64,000 nt of DNA from Streptomyces sp. HNM0575 (GTDB lineage: Bacteria > Actinomycetota > Actinomycetes > Streptomycetales > Streptomycetaceae). The stretch is taken from assembly GCF_012726265.1 (NCBI RefSeq), contig NZ_JAASAG010000004.1, positions 496,001-560,000 on the forward strand, written 5' to 3'. Below are positions 26,729 through 36,186 of the stretch, piece by piece (positions within the stretch are counted from its first letter, which is position 1; each line of letters begins with the position of its first letter). The notes under the pieces are model-generated. The model ran no database searches and was not told the DNA's origin. It saw nothing but the letters and a program-made list of their open reading frames with translations. Made by a program: the position numbers and the translations under genes.

Positions 26729-29071
26729 TCAGCCGATGTCCAGCGGATCCACGCGGATCTGCACCGGCGGCTCCCGCCGCGTGAGCCGCGCCACGTGCGC
26801 CGTCTTCAGCGCCGACGCCAGCGCGGCGCCCGACCCCTGCGGCACCCGCACCAGCGCACGTACCCACTGCTCCCCCGCCGGCGGATCGCCGGTACGGCGC
26901 GGCCGGCCATGCTCGATCACGGGCAGCGGCACGGGGCCCAGCACCTCCGCGTCGTCGGGCAGCCGGGCCTGGGAGAGCAGCCCCTCAACTGCCTCCGGCC
27001 GCCCGCTGACCGCTGCCATCCGCGCGACCGGTGGGAAGCCCAGCTCCGCACGGTCCGCGAGCTCCCGTACCGCGAAGCCCGCCGGATCCCAGCGCACCAG
27101 CGCCTGCACGGGCCGCAGCGTGGGCTCGGCGACGATCAGCACGGTGCCTCCGGCGTCCGCGGCCGCCACGGCTTCCGGTCGTTGCTCGGCGGCTCCGTCA
27201 TCACCGCTGCCCCCGCTGCCGCCGTCACCGCCGCCCTCGCTGCCGCCCTCGCCGTCCCGGGCACCGCTCCCGTCCGCGCTGCTCCCACCGACAGCGCTCC
27301 CACCGACACCGCTCCCGCCAGCACCACTCCCGCCAGCACCGCTCCCGCCAGCACCGCTCCCACCCGCCGGCCGTACGAGCGCCGCAGCCGACAGCCACCG
27401 GCGCAGCGCCTCCTCCCCCGCCCGCAGATCCGGGCGGCCCAGCAGCGCCCAGCCGTCCAGCAGCAGCGCCGCCGCATAGCCGGGGCCCTCCGCGACGGGC
27501 TCCGCACCGGGCGTCGAGACGACGATCGCCGGGGACCCGGGCACGCTGTCCAGCACATGGTCGCGTCCCGAGGTGCGCACCGGCACCGACGGGAACGCCC
27601 GCCCCAGCTCCTCCGCGGTACGGCGCGCCCCGAACACCCGCCCGCGCACCCGGGTTCCGCCGCACTGTTCGCAGTGCCAGCCCGGAGCCTCGCGAGCGCA
27701 CCAGCCGCAGCGCAGCGCGCCGCCCTCCTCCAGCGCCTCCAGTGGCCCCGAGCAGTGCGGGCACCTGGCCGGGGCGCGGCACCGCTCGCACGCCAGCCGT
27801 GGCACGTAACCGCGCCGCGGCACCTGCACGAGCACCGGCCCGTGCCGCAGTGCGTCCCGCGCCGTGGACCACGCGAGGCTGGGCAGCCGCGCCGTACGGG
27901 CCGCCGGATCGCGCGCCTCGTCGAACTCGCCGACCGTACGGATCAGCGGCGCCGTCCTGCGCAGCGTCTCCCGGCCGCCCTCCAGCGGACGCGCCCACCC
28001 CGACTCGACGAGCTGCGCCCCCTCGACGGTGCAGGTGTGCCCGCCGAGCAGGAAGCCCGCCCGCTCGGTGACCGCACGCTGGAGCAGCACCTCGCGGGCG
28101 TGCGGCTGCGGGGCGTGGTCGTCGCTGAGGGCGGCGTCGCCGTCGTCCCACAGCACGGCCAGCCCGAGGTCCTGCACGGGCGCGAACATCGCCGCGCGCG
28201 TACCCACCACGGCACGCACCGAGCCGCGGTTCACCGCGAGCCAGCGCGCGTACCGCTCCTCGGGTCCGGACTCCGCCGTCAGCAGCACATGCCGCCCCTC
28301 CCCCAGCAGGGATGTCAGCGCGTCGTCGACCCGCTGTGCCGCGCGCCCGTCGGGCAGCACGGCCAGCGCGCCCCGCCCGGAGGCGAGCGCAGCGACGACG
28401 GCACGGGCCAGCTCACCGGGCCACTCCGGTCCGGGCAGCGCGGTCCATACGGCACGGGGGGCGCCGCCGCCGGCCAGGGCCTCCAGATAGCCGGGCCCCT
28501 CCGGATACCGCTCCCAGGTGCCGGGCGCGGGCGGACCGGGTGCGGGCCGGGCCTCGGGGGACGCCCGCTTCTCGGCGCGGGCCATGCGCGGAGGCACTGC
28601 CAGCTGTACGACGTCCGCGAGTGAACCTGAGTACCGGTCCGCGACCGCCCGGCACAGCCTCAGCAGCGCCGGCGTGAGCACCCGCTCCGGCGAGAGCACC
28701 TGCGCGATCGGGGCGAGCGCACCGGGATAGTCGCTCTGCGCGACCCGCTCCACGATGAACCCGTTGATCAGCCCGCCGCCCTCACGCCGCCCTTCCCGCT
28801 CCCCCGCCCCGAAGCGCACCCGCACCCGCACCCCGGGCTGCGCCTCCTCGTCCATGGCGGCGGGCACCGCGTAGTCGAAGTACCTGTCGAGATGCACGAG
28901 CCCCTTGTCCACCAGCACCCGCGCCACGGGCAGCCCCTCGGCGAGCGCCGCCCCGCGCCATGTACGCGGCTTCGCCTTAGGCGGCTTGCTCTTGCGCACG
29001 GTCTCCCGCAGCAGGGCAAGCTGCTCCGGCGTCTCCCCGGAGCGCTCCCGCTCCCCGTCGTCGCTGCTCAC
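26729..29071 (-). CDS. priA: Primosomal protein PriA, actinobacterial form without helicase motifs
   Basis: A 780-residue protein. The N-terminal DNA-binding part (LPVARVLVDKGLVHLDRYFDY ... PGVRVRVRFG) and the zinc-binding cysteines (CERCRAPARCPHC ... CGWC ... CEQCGG) identify PriA. The ATPase core is degenerate: where Walker A (GxTGSGKT) should be it reads ALPGPEWPGELA, and the DEEH box reads DDGDAALSDD. This is the known actinobacterial condition; it probably supports replication restart without unwinding DNA. A Gly/Ser-rich insert with repeated GGSGA units (coded about 27180-27370) lies near the C-terminal third. GTG start at 29071. Confidence 0.9.
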   Translation of the reverse strand: MSSDDGERERSGETPEQLALLRETVRKSKPPKAKPRTWRGAALAEGLPVARVLVDKGLVHLDRYFDYAVPAAMDEEAQPGVRVRVRFGAGEREGRREGGGLINGFIVERVAQSDYPGALAPIAQVLSPERVLTPALLRLCRAVADRYSGSLADVVQLAVPPRMARAEKRASPEARPAPGPPAPGTWERYPEGPGYLEALAGGGAPRAVWTALPGPEWPGELARAVVAALASGRGALAVLPDGRAAQRVDDALTSLLGEGRHVLLTAESGPEERYARWLAVNRGSVRAVVGTRAAMFAPVQDLGLAVLWDDGDAALSDDHAPQPHAREVLLQRAVTERAGFLLGGHTCTVEGAQLVESGWARPLEGGRETLRRTAPLIRTVGEFDEARDPAARTARLPSLAWSTARDALRHGPVLVQVPRRGYVPRLACERCRAPARCPHCSGPLEALEEGGALRCGWCAREAPGWHCEQCGGTRVRGRVFGARRTAEELGRAFPSVPVRTSGRDHVLDSVPGSPAIVVSTPGAEPVAEGPGYAAALLLDGWALLGRPDLRAGEEALRRWLSAAALVRPAGGSGAGGSGAGGSGAGGSGVGGSAVGGSSADGSGARDGEGGSEGGGDGGSGGSGDDGAAEQRPEAVAAADAGGTVLIVAEPTLRPVQALVRWDPAGFAVRELADRAELGFPPVARMAAVSGRPEAVEGLLSQARLPDDAEVLGPVPLPVIEHGRPRRTGDPPAGEQWVRALVRVPQGSGAALASALKTAHVARLTRREPPVQIRVDPLDIG

Positions 29072-29283
29072 AGCGTTCAGTCATAGCAGACCCCACAGAC
29101 AGCACCGCCCCGCCTCCGCACTGTCCGAATACCGCCCGCCCCGTCTCGACAGCACCGGGCCCTTGCTCTTGGCTTCGTACGGGAAACGGGAAACACCCCA
29201 TTCGTCTTGTTCGCCCGGCCCCGCCTCCGACACGCTGGCTCATCGTGACACCGGGCTCCGGGCGGACGGTCATGGAGGACCAC

Positions 29284-30597
29284 GTGCCTGAGCAACCACT
29301 CCCCTTCGGACCGGCGTTGCGCCGGATACGCCTCGAAGCCGGGCTGTCCATCGGCCAGTTGTCACAGCGCGTCCACTACAGCAAGGCCCAACTCAGCAAG
29401 GTCGAACGGGGGTTGAAGACCCCGAGCGCAGAACTCGCCCGACTGTGCGACGCGAGGCTCAGGGCCGACGGGGAGTTGCTGTCTCGCTTACCGGAGCGGC
29501 CGGCGCCGGCTGAGCTGCCCCCGGCGCATCACGAACAGGACGGCGAGGAGGTATGGCTGATGCACTTGTCAACGGACGGCTCGAGCTGGTTCCGGCCCAT
29601 GGACCGGCGGCAGATGGTGGCCGCCGGAGCCGCCGGGGCGGCGGCGGTCATGGGACTGGGTGCGGGCACCGCCACGGCTGTTCCCGCTGAGGCGGGCGAC
29701 TCGGCGCTGAAGACCGCGCGGTCGCTCTTCGACCAGTACCGCCGTCTCGGCCAGACCTCCGGCCCGGAGGTCGTACTGCCCGCGCTCATCGCCCAGACCC
29801 ACTCACTGCGGAAGCTGTCCGCCCGCACCGGCCCCCGCAGCCGCAGCGCAATGCTCCGCCTGGCCTCCCGGTACGCCGAGTACGTCGGCTGGCTCGTACA
29901 GGAGACCGGCAACGACGAGGGCGCACTGTGGTGGACGGACCGCGCCGTCGAACTGGCGTCGGCGGGTGGCGACGACGACCTGGCGGCGTACGCGCTGGTG
30001 CGGCGTGCGCTGGTCACCTTCTACCGCGACGACTCCCGCCAGACCGTCGAACTCGCCCAGCAGGCACAGCACGACGGTCTGCCCCCGAGAATCCGCGGAC
30101 TCGCCGCGCAACAGGAAGCGCAGGGCCATGCCCTGGCAGGCGACCACAGCGCATGTATGCGGAAGCTGGAACAGGCCCGCCGGTTGCTGGAAAGTGACCG
30201 GCCGGGGAACGCACCTGTCATCGGCACCTCGAACCTTCCTGACCCGGTCTCGATGATCAGCGGCTGGTGCCTGCACGATCTCGGCCGGCCGCACGAGGCG
30301 GCCGCGGTCCTCGACGAACAGCTGGGCCAGGTGCCCGACCACGCGCTCAGGGCCCGCGCCCGCTACGGCACCCGCCGCGCTCTGGCATACGCCACCGCAG
30401 GCGAGGTCGACCACGCCTGCGCGCTGGCACGGGAGTTGCTGGACGACGCCGACGCTCTTGACTCCGCGACGATCCGTACGGACCTGCGGCGTCTCGCACG
30501 GACGCTGGCCAGGCATGGCAGCAACAGCGCCGTCCGCGACCTGTCTCCGGCGCTCGCGGCATCACTGGGTGCCGGTCCGCCGCCGGCACACCGATGA
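29284..30597 (+). CDS. XRE-family HTH regulator with TPR-like C-terminus
   Basis: A 437-residue protein and first gene of the four-gene island. The GTG at 29284 is chosen because GGAGG (29274-29278) stands five bases before it. An XRE-type HTH covers about 8-70 (LRRIRLEAGLSIGQLSQRVH, then YSKAQLSKVERGLKTPS). A linker holds [20 protein letters not shown], a Tat-like hydrophobic stretch (106-134) set inside a cytoplasmic protein. Residues 140-425 are helical TPR-like repeats (ALWWTDRAVELASAGGDDDL, RALAYATAGEVDHACALARE). Streptomycete proteins of this type are regulators. It ends 19 bases before the TIR gene and probably controls or senses for it. Confidence 0.82.
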   Translation: MPEQPLPFGPALRRIRLEAGLSIGQLSQRVHYSKAQLSKVERGLKTPSAELARLCDARLRADGELLSRLPERPAPAELPPAHHEQDGEEVWLMHLSTDGSSWFRPMDRRQMVAAGAAGAAAVMGLGAGTATAVPAEAGDSALKTARSLFDQYRRLGQTSGPEVVLPALIAQTHSLRKLSARTGPRSRSAMLRLASRYAEYVGWLVQETGNDEGALWWTDRAVELASAGGDDDLAAYALVRRALVTFYRDDSRQTVELAQQAQHDGLPPRIRGLAAQQEAQGHALAGDHSACMRKLEQARRLLESDRPGNAPVIGTSNLPDPVSMISGWCLHDLGRPHEAAAVLDEQLGQVPDHALRARARYGTRRALAYATAGEVDHACALARELLDDADALDSATIRTDLRRLARTLARHGSNSAVRDLSPALAASLGAGPPPAHR

Positions 30598-30616
30598 AGA
30601 GAAGGGGAAGCGAATC

Positions 30617-31381
30617 ATGCCCGACGTATTCGTCAACTACCGCACCGGAGACGGCGAAGAGGTCGCTGCCACGATCGAGCGCGAGCTGTCGCACCGATTC
30701 GGCGACGAGGTCGTCTTCCGCGACAGCAAGTCCATTCCTCCGGGCGGCTATTACCCCGACGCACTGCTCGACGGGTTACACGGCAGCAGCGCGCTGCTCG
30801 TCGTGATCGGGCCGAAATGGCTGGAGTGGCCGGACAAGTACGCCCCCGGACGGAGAGCCCTGGAGAACGAGGACGACTGGGTACGCAAGGAGATCCTGGA
30901 GGGCTTCTCCAGTTGCATGCCCGTGATTCCGATTCTCGTCGGGCAGGGCACCGCCTATCTGGAGCCCTCGTCTCTGCCGAAACCCCTGGCGAGACTCGCT
31001 TACCTGCAAGCCCTGCCGTACGACGTGCGACAGGCGGAGCCCCATCTGGCCCGTATCGGTGATGCGCTGACGGACCTCGTGCCGGGCCTCGCCGAGCGCG
31101 ACCACAGCTCGTCCCGGGAGTCCGAGAAGCCCGACGGCGGAGTCCACAACAGCGACAGCAGCGACGGCGACGGGCCGCGGACCCAGGCCCGTGACATCAG
31201 GGGCAGCGTTACGACCACGCACATCGCGAATTCCACGGGCCCGATGCACACCGGCACGGGAGACCAGCACAACCACAATCAGTCAGGCGGCGACGGCACG
31301 ACTTTCATCTCCGGCGACAACCACGGCGGGGTCAACCGCAATGACGGCCGCTCCGGGCGGCAGAGGCGGGATCAGCCATGA
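30617..31381 (+). CDS. TIR-domain protein with C-terminal GP-H-GTG-Q motif
   Basis: A 254-residue protein, ATG at 30617 after AAGGGGAAG. Residues 1-155 form a TIR domain: DVFVNYRTGDGEEVA (strand A/box 1), VFRDSKSIPPGGYY, SSALLVVIGPKWLEW and DDWVRKEILEGF. Glu92 in WVRKE stands where NADase-type TIR domains have their catalytic Glu. Residues 160-254 are polar and probably disordered. They hold THIANSTGPMHTGTGDQHNH (201-220), nearly repeated at the start of the next protein, then a second Gly/Asn/His-rich piece (ISGDNHGGVN). Its stop overlaps the next ATG (ATGA). It is a likely effector, depleting NAD+ or producing a nucleotide signal; catalysis is not proven by sequence. Confidence 0.85.
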   Translation: MPDVFVNYRTGDGEEVAATIERELSHRFGDEVVFRDSKSIPPGGYYPDALLDGLHGSSALLVVIGPKWLEWPDKYAPGRRALENEDDWVRKEILEGFSSCMPVIPILVGQGTAYLEPSSLPKPLARLAYLQALPYDVRQAEPHLARIGDALTDLVPGLAERDHSSSRESEKPDGGVHNSDSSDGDGPRTQARDIRGSVTTTHIANSTGPMHTGTGDQHNHNQSGGDGTTFISGDNHGGVNRNDGRSGRQRRDQP

Positions 31382-33327
31382 GCGCGGAGACGCACATCGG
31401 CTCATCGGCGGGACCGACCCACTCCGGGACGGGCAACCAGTACAACGTCTTCAACGCCATGGGCGATGCGGCAAGGGAACCCACGCAGCGCGATCCCCGA
31501 CGGGTCGCCGAAGACTCCATGGCCCGCTTGAAGAAGTGCTTCGTACATCCGCCAGGTTCGGCTGAAGCCCGGCAGCTGCTCCAGCAGAGCAACATGGTGC
31601 TGCTCTCCGCCGCGCAGGGAAACGGTGCGAAGAGCGCGGCCAGGATCCTTCTGTGGGAGTACCCCCATGGCCAGGAACGCTTCGGCGAGTTGGACGAGGA
31701 ATCGCTGGAGGACGGCAACGGCCGGACGCTGACGCCCAAGCTCGTCGAAGACGAAGCGTGCCTCCTCTTAGACCTGACCCGCACCAACGAAGACCGTTAC
31801 CGGACCCTGATGCGTGAACTCCCCGGCTTCCGCGTGACCGTGCGCGACAGGAACGCACGGCTGGCCGTCGTCGTGGACCCCGACCGTACGGCCCTGCTCC
31901 ACGAGGAATTGACGGAACTCGTAGCGCGTCTCGAGCGGCCTAAGGAAAGCGACGTTCTGCAGCAGCATCTGCTCGTCAACGGCATCAAGGTCACCGAGCG
32001 GGACTTGGCCGACGAGCAGTTGTCCGCCTTCTTCTCGCACACGTCGATGGGGGACATCGAAAAGCTGGCCCTGCACATCCACCGCGCACGGAACTCGGCA
32101 CGGCCGGGAACCGGCTTCCAACTCTGGCTGCACGCCGCCCTGTCAGCGATGAGGCCGGGGAAGAGCGATGTGGCTGATCTCCTGGCCAAGCGAACAACCG
32201 GCCCTGAACGTGCCCTTCTCGCGGCCACGGCCTTTCTCGAGGGGGCCTCGTCGGAGACGATCTATGCTGCGGCCGATCAGCTCCTGACCATCACGCAGCA
32301 TCCCAAGGCCCATGCTCCGGTCCTTCAACATCTCCCCCTGAAGGAGCGACTCGACCTGATCAACGCGACAGCAGACGGAGAGCTGGGGCAAGTCCGCTTC
32401 ACCAAGCCGCTGTTCGCCGAAGCCGCTCGTACCTACTTCTGGGACAACTTCCCTCAACTGCGTCCTCGGCTCAACGCCTGGGTCAGCGGTGCAGCCGGAT
32501 TCTCCGGAGCCGACCACAAGTGCCTTCGCAACCTCGTCACGCGATACGCGGACGAGTGTCTGCGGACGGGCCCTCCCGAGGCTCTGAGCAAACTGGCGGA
32601 GCAGTGGACCGAAAAGTCGGCGGCGCAGGCGGAGTTGGCGATGGCCGCCCGGGCCCTCGGCGAAGGCGTGACCCACCCACGCTTCGGAAGCCACTTCCGG
32701 CGCAGAATCTACGACTTGTCGCGGGACGGAAATCTCTCCCGTGGCCGTGCGAACGTACTCATCGGCGTCTGCTCCGAGGCCCTGGCGGTGGGCTTCCCCG
32801 AACAGGCCCTGGTGCGGCTTCACCATCTCTCACATCGGAACGACCCCGACATCCGTGCGAGCGCTCGCGAAGCGCTCGTACGCGTCACCGACTCCGACGA
32901 CCACCTCTACGGACACCTCCTCACCCGGCTCCTCGACCGGATTCGCATCGATCCCGAAGGCGAAGGCCACTACGACAGGGTCACTTTCCTCCAGGTCGCA
33001 GAACCCCGCCGGATTCCCGGTCAGGCCACGGCCCGGGCACTGCTGGCCGAGTTGTGGGCCGCCGTGCTGACCGGTCTGGAGCCCACGCAGTGGACCCCCG
33101 CATTCCGCACATGGCTGGACAGCGCCCGCAGCGGCGCAGGCACCGAGAGCCCCGTTCTCGCGGTCATCGCCGAAGCGTGCGCCCGGGACGGCCGGGCGCT
33201 CGGCCTCGTCAGAAACGCCGCGGAAGTCTGGGCGAGCGCCGACGACAGCCGACGGCGCATCGCCGACGCCCTGTGGGAGCGGGCCATCGCCGCTCTCGGC
33301 GTCCATCCATCCACGTTCACGTACTGA
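31378..33327 (+). CDS. Degenerate P-loop (STAND-like) protein with N-terminal signalling motif
   Basis: A 649-residue protein, coupled to the TIR gene. Residues 5-24 (THIGSSAGPTHSGTGNQYNV) match the C-terminal motif of the TIR protein at 12 of 20 positions. A P-loop-like segment follows at 73-90 (MVLLSAAQGNGAKSAARI): the Lys-Ser is kept but the preceding Gly is Ala, so nucleotide binding may be weak or lost. A Walker-B-like strand EACLLLDLT lies at 126-134. From ~180 to the end it is all-helical, with HEAT/TPR-like character and an ARTYFWDNFPQLRPRLNAWV segment. I cannot name a family with certainty. The build (signal motif, P-loop, helical repeats) is that of NLR/STAND sensors. Confidence 0.7.
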   Translation: MSAETHIGSSAGPTHSGTGNQYNVFNAMGDAAREPTQRDPRRVAEDSMARLKKCFVHPPGSAEARQLLQQSNMVLLSAAQGNGAKSAARILLWEYPHGQERFGELDEESLEDGNGRTLTPKLVEDEACLLLDLTRTNEDRYRTLMRELPGFRVTVRDRNARLAVVVDPDRTALLHEELTELVARLERPKESDVLQQHLLVNGIKVTERDLADEQLSAFFSHTSMGDIEKLALHIHRARNSARPGTGFQLWLHAALSAMRPGKSDVADLLAKRTTGPERALLAATAFLEGASSETIYAAADQLLTITQHPKAHAPVLQHLPLKERLDLINATADGELGQVRFTKPLFAEAARTYFWDNFPQLRPRLNAWVSGAAGFSGADHKCLRNLVTRYADECLRTGPPEALSKLAEQWTEKSAAQAELAMAARALGEGVTHPRFGSHFRRRIYDLSRDGNLSRGRANVLIGVCSEALAVGFPEQALVRLHHLSHRNDPDIRASAREALVRVTDSDDHLYGHLLTRLLDRIRIDPEGEGHYDRVTFLQVAEPRRIPGQATARALLAELWAAVLTGLEPTQWTPAFRTWLDSARSGAGTESPVLAVIAEACARDGRALGLVRNAAEVWASADDSRRRIADALWERAIAALGVHPSTFTY

Positions 33328-33351
33328 TTCGTGTCTCAGGAGGCACCCGGC

Positions 33352-34572
33352 ATGAGTTCCGGACGCAAGACGGTCGCAATCTTCGCCAGCGTGATCGGCG
33401 GACTGGTTCTGGTCATCCTCGGTCTCGTGAGGGACTGGCCGCAATGGCTGTGGCCACTGCTGGGCGCACTGGTCATCGTCATCTCAGTCCTTCTCGTACG
33501 GGCGACCGCCCCACGGCCCGATCCGTTCGACCGGGAATTCAGCCTGGAACCGGATCTGCCCATCCCGCCCCCGGAACGCCGGGAACAGATCGTCTCCGAC
33601 ATTCTGCTGCCGACATCGGCCGCCGACTACGACTTCCGCTTCTCCGCCACCGTCCGCTGGTCCCCTCTGGACGCCCCCTCGGACGCTCCCGCCGTCAGTC
33701 TGGGCGGGCTGGCCGTGCGCGCCGTACTGGAGCGAGCACGTCAGGTGACCGCCTCCCATCCGCCGCACAGGGCGTCGCTCACCCAGCACGAGCTCGCCGG
33801 GGAGTTGGGCACGATGCGCCGGGACGCCACCGGCCGCGTCCTCGCCATGGCGGAGAACGTCGCCCTGAGCCTTTCCGAGGACGACGCCACGCGGCTGGAA
33901 CGGCTGGCCACCGTGCGCAAGGAAGAGGAGGTCTGGACGCACGAGCGCAAGTACGAGTGCGATCGGCGCGAGTACCTGGGGAAGGACGTCCTCAAGGACA
34001 CCGGCAGCGCCGTGGTGTGGTGGCTGGCCAAGAACGACGACAAAATCAAGCAGGCCGTCGACGAGATCGGGCCGCTGGCCCAGCTCAGCTCAGCCGCGAA
34101 CAACCGGGATGTGCCGGCGCGCTTCCGCCACATGGTGCCGTACCCGGAGCCGGTCCCCGAGGAGCTCGAAGTCGGCCTGAAAGCCTCCGACGGCGCGTAC
34201 GAGCGCATCCACGGCAACGGCTTCGGCAGCCCGCTGAACGCGGACGGAGGCTTCTTCGAGGACGGTTCCGGCCACGCCGACGGCGCCGGAGCAGACTCGC
34301 CTCCGCCCACACCCGGCGAACGCTTCGACGACCTGATGGAAGCCATGGGCGTACCCGCCGGCCACCGGGACGCCGCCGTGCTGAGCCGCCTCCTCACCGA
34401 GACGGCCACCAGGATCGGCCGCGGTCACGCGGTCGGCGATCTCCCTGACCGCTTCCACACACCGGCCGAGGACTCCGCAGGGGGTCACGGGAACCCCGGG
34501 GACACGAACGGCCAAGGCAGGGACGACAGCACGGACGGCGGCCCGCCGCACTGGCCTCCGCCCGCCCCTTGA
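33352..34572 (+). CDS. Two-TM membrane protein of unknown function, fourth gene of the TIR island
   Basis: A 406-residue protein, ATG at 33352 with AGGAGG nine bases upstream and 24 bases after the P-loop gene. Two adjacent N-terminal membrane helices (VAIFASVIGGLVLVILGLV and LWPLLGALVIVISVLLV) leave ~350 residues on one side, probably cytoplasmic. Next is a β-rich piece (ADYDFRFSATVRWSPLD), helical segments with a charged coiled-coil-like stretch (LATVRKEEEVWTHERKYECD), then GSAVVWWLAKNDDKIKQAVD. A Gly/Asp/Pro-rich tail ends the protein. The β-plus-helix layout could be SPFH-like, but this is a guess. Membrane execution or anchoring of the module would fit. Confidence 0.65.
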   Translation: MSSGRKTVAIFASVIGGLVLVILGLVRDWPQWLWPLLGALVIVISVLLVRATAPRPDPFDREFSLEPDLPIPPPERREQIVSDILLPTSAADYDFRFSATVRWSPLDAPSDAPAVSLGGLAVRAVLERARQVTASHPPHRASLTQHELAGELGTMRRDATGRVLAMAENVALSLSEDDATRLERLATVRKEEEVWTHERKYECDRREYLGKDVLKDTGSAVVWWLAKNDDKIKQAVDEIGPLAQLSSAANNRDVPARFRHMVPYPEPVPEELEVGLKASDGAYERIHGNGFGSPLNADGGFFEDGSGHADGAGADSPPPTPGERFDDLMEAMGVPAGHRDAAVLSRLLTETATRIGRGHAVGDLPDRFHTPAEDSAGGHGNPGDTNGQGRDDSTDGGPPHWPPPAP

Positions 34573-34597
34573 CCCCACGGCATCGGCCCACGACGAA

Positions 34598-34627
34598 GCC
34601 CGGCCGCCCCCTTGAGGGCGGCCGGGC
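34598..34627. terminator. Bidirectional hairpin between TIR island and metK
   Basis: A perfect 12-bp stem (34598-34609 with 34616-34627) and loop CCTTGA lie between two convergent genes. Confidence 0.85.
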
Positions 34628-34662
34628 CCGTGGGTCCGTGCGCGAGTGGCGCGGCGGGGCTG

Positions 34663-35874
<1,212 letters not shown>

Positions 35875-35913
35875 ATCGCTCCCTGGGGTTGCAGCGGCTG
35901 CTGGCTATCAATG

Positions 35914-35989
35914 GGCGGACCGTCGGGGGCTGTGTTCGAGCGGCTGCTCAAGGCAGTCACCCGAGCAGGTGGCCCAAGCACGGTCCGCC
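35914..35989 (-). promoter_or_regulatory. Structured metK leader element
   Basis: GGCGGACCGT and ACGGTCCGCC (35980-35989 and 35914-35923 in minus-strand sense) pair perfectly over 10 bp and enclose 56 bases. Inside, CTGCTC pairs with GAGCAG, and GGGC can pair with GCCC, giving a stacked three-helix element 39 bases upstream of the ATG. It does not match the SAM-I/SAM-IV core sequence I know. Role unproven. Confidence 0.5.
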
Positions 35990-36146
35990 GCCAGTTTATC
36001 CATCTACGGCCGCATCCAATCACGTCGTCTCGAACTTCGACACCACGGTGACCTGCGTAACCCTGCGCCGGGCGGGAACCGGGGCGCTCTTGACGCCGTC
36101 TCGGAACAGCGGCCTTCCCGTGACATATCACACAAGACGGACCACA

Positions 36147-36163
36147 CGGAACCCCTGGTTCCG
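36147..36163 (-). terminator. Possible coaBC terminator
   Basis: A 7-bp stem CGGAACC/GGTTCCG around CCT, 24 bases past the coaBC stop on the minus strand. Confidence 0.4.
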
Positions 36164-36186
36164 CACACTGCCGGTCCGGTGCCGGG

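Larger units (their letters stand above)
35875..36186 (-). promoter_or_regulatory. metK upstream region, 312 bases
   Basis: It lies between coaBC and metK. Reading on the minus strand there is a possible coaBC terminator (36147-36163), then an AT-richer promoter-like stretch with TAAACT near 35994-35999, then the structured leader at 35914-35989, and a ribosome binding site AGGGAGCG just before the metK ATG. No gene is supported. Confidence 0.5.

Noticed and set aside
29284..34572. Island as an integrated mobile element
   Set aside because: No integrase, transposase, tRNA target or terminal repeats are visible, and base composition is close to that of the neighbours. Insertion is inferred from synteny only.
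35875..36186. Known SAM-I/SAM-IV riboswitch upstream of metK
   Set aside because: The conserved core sequences of these classes are not seen on the minus strand; only an unrelated stem structure is present.
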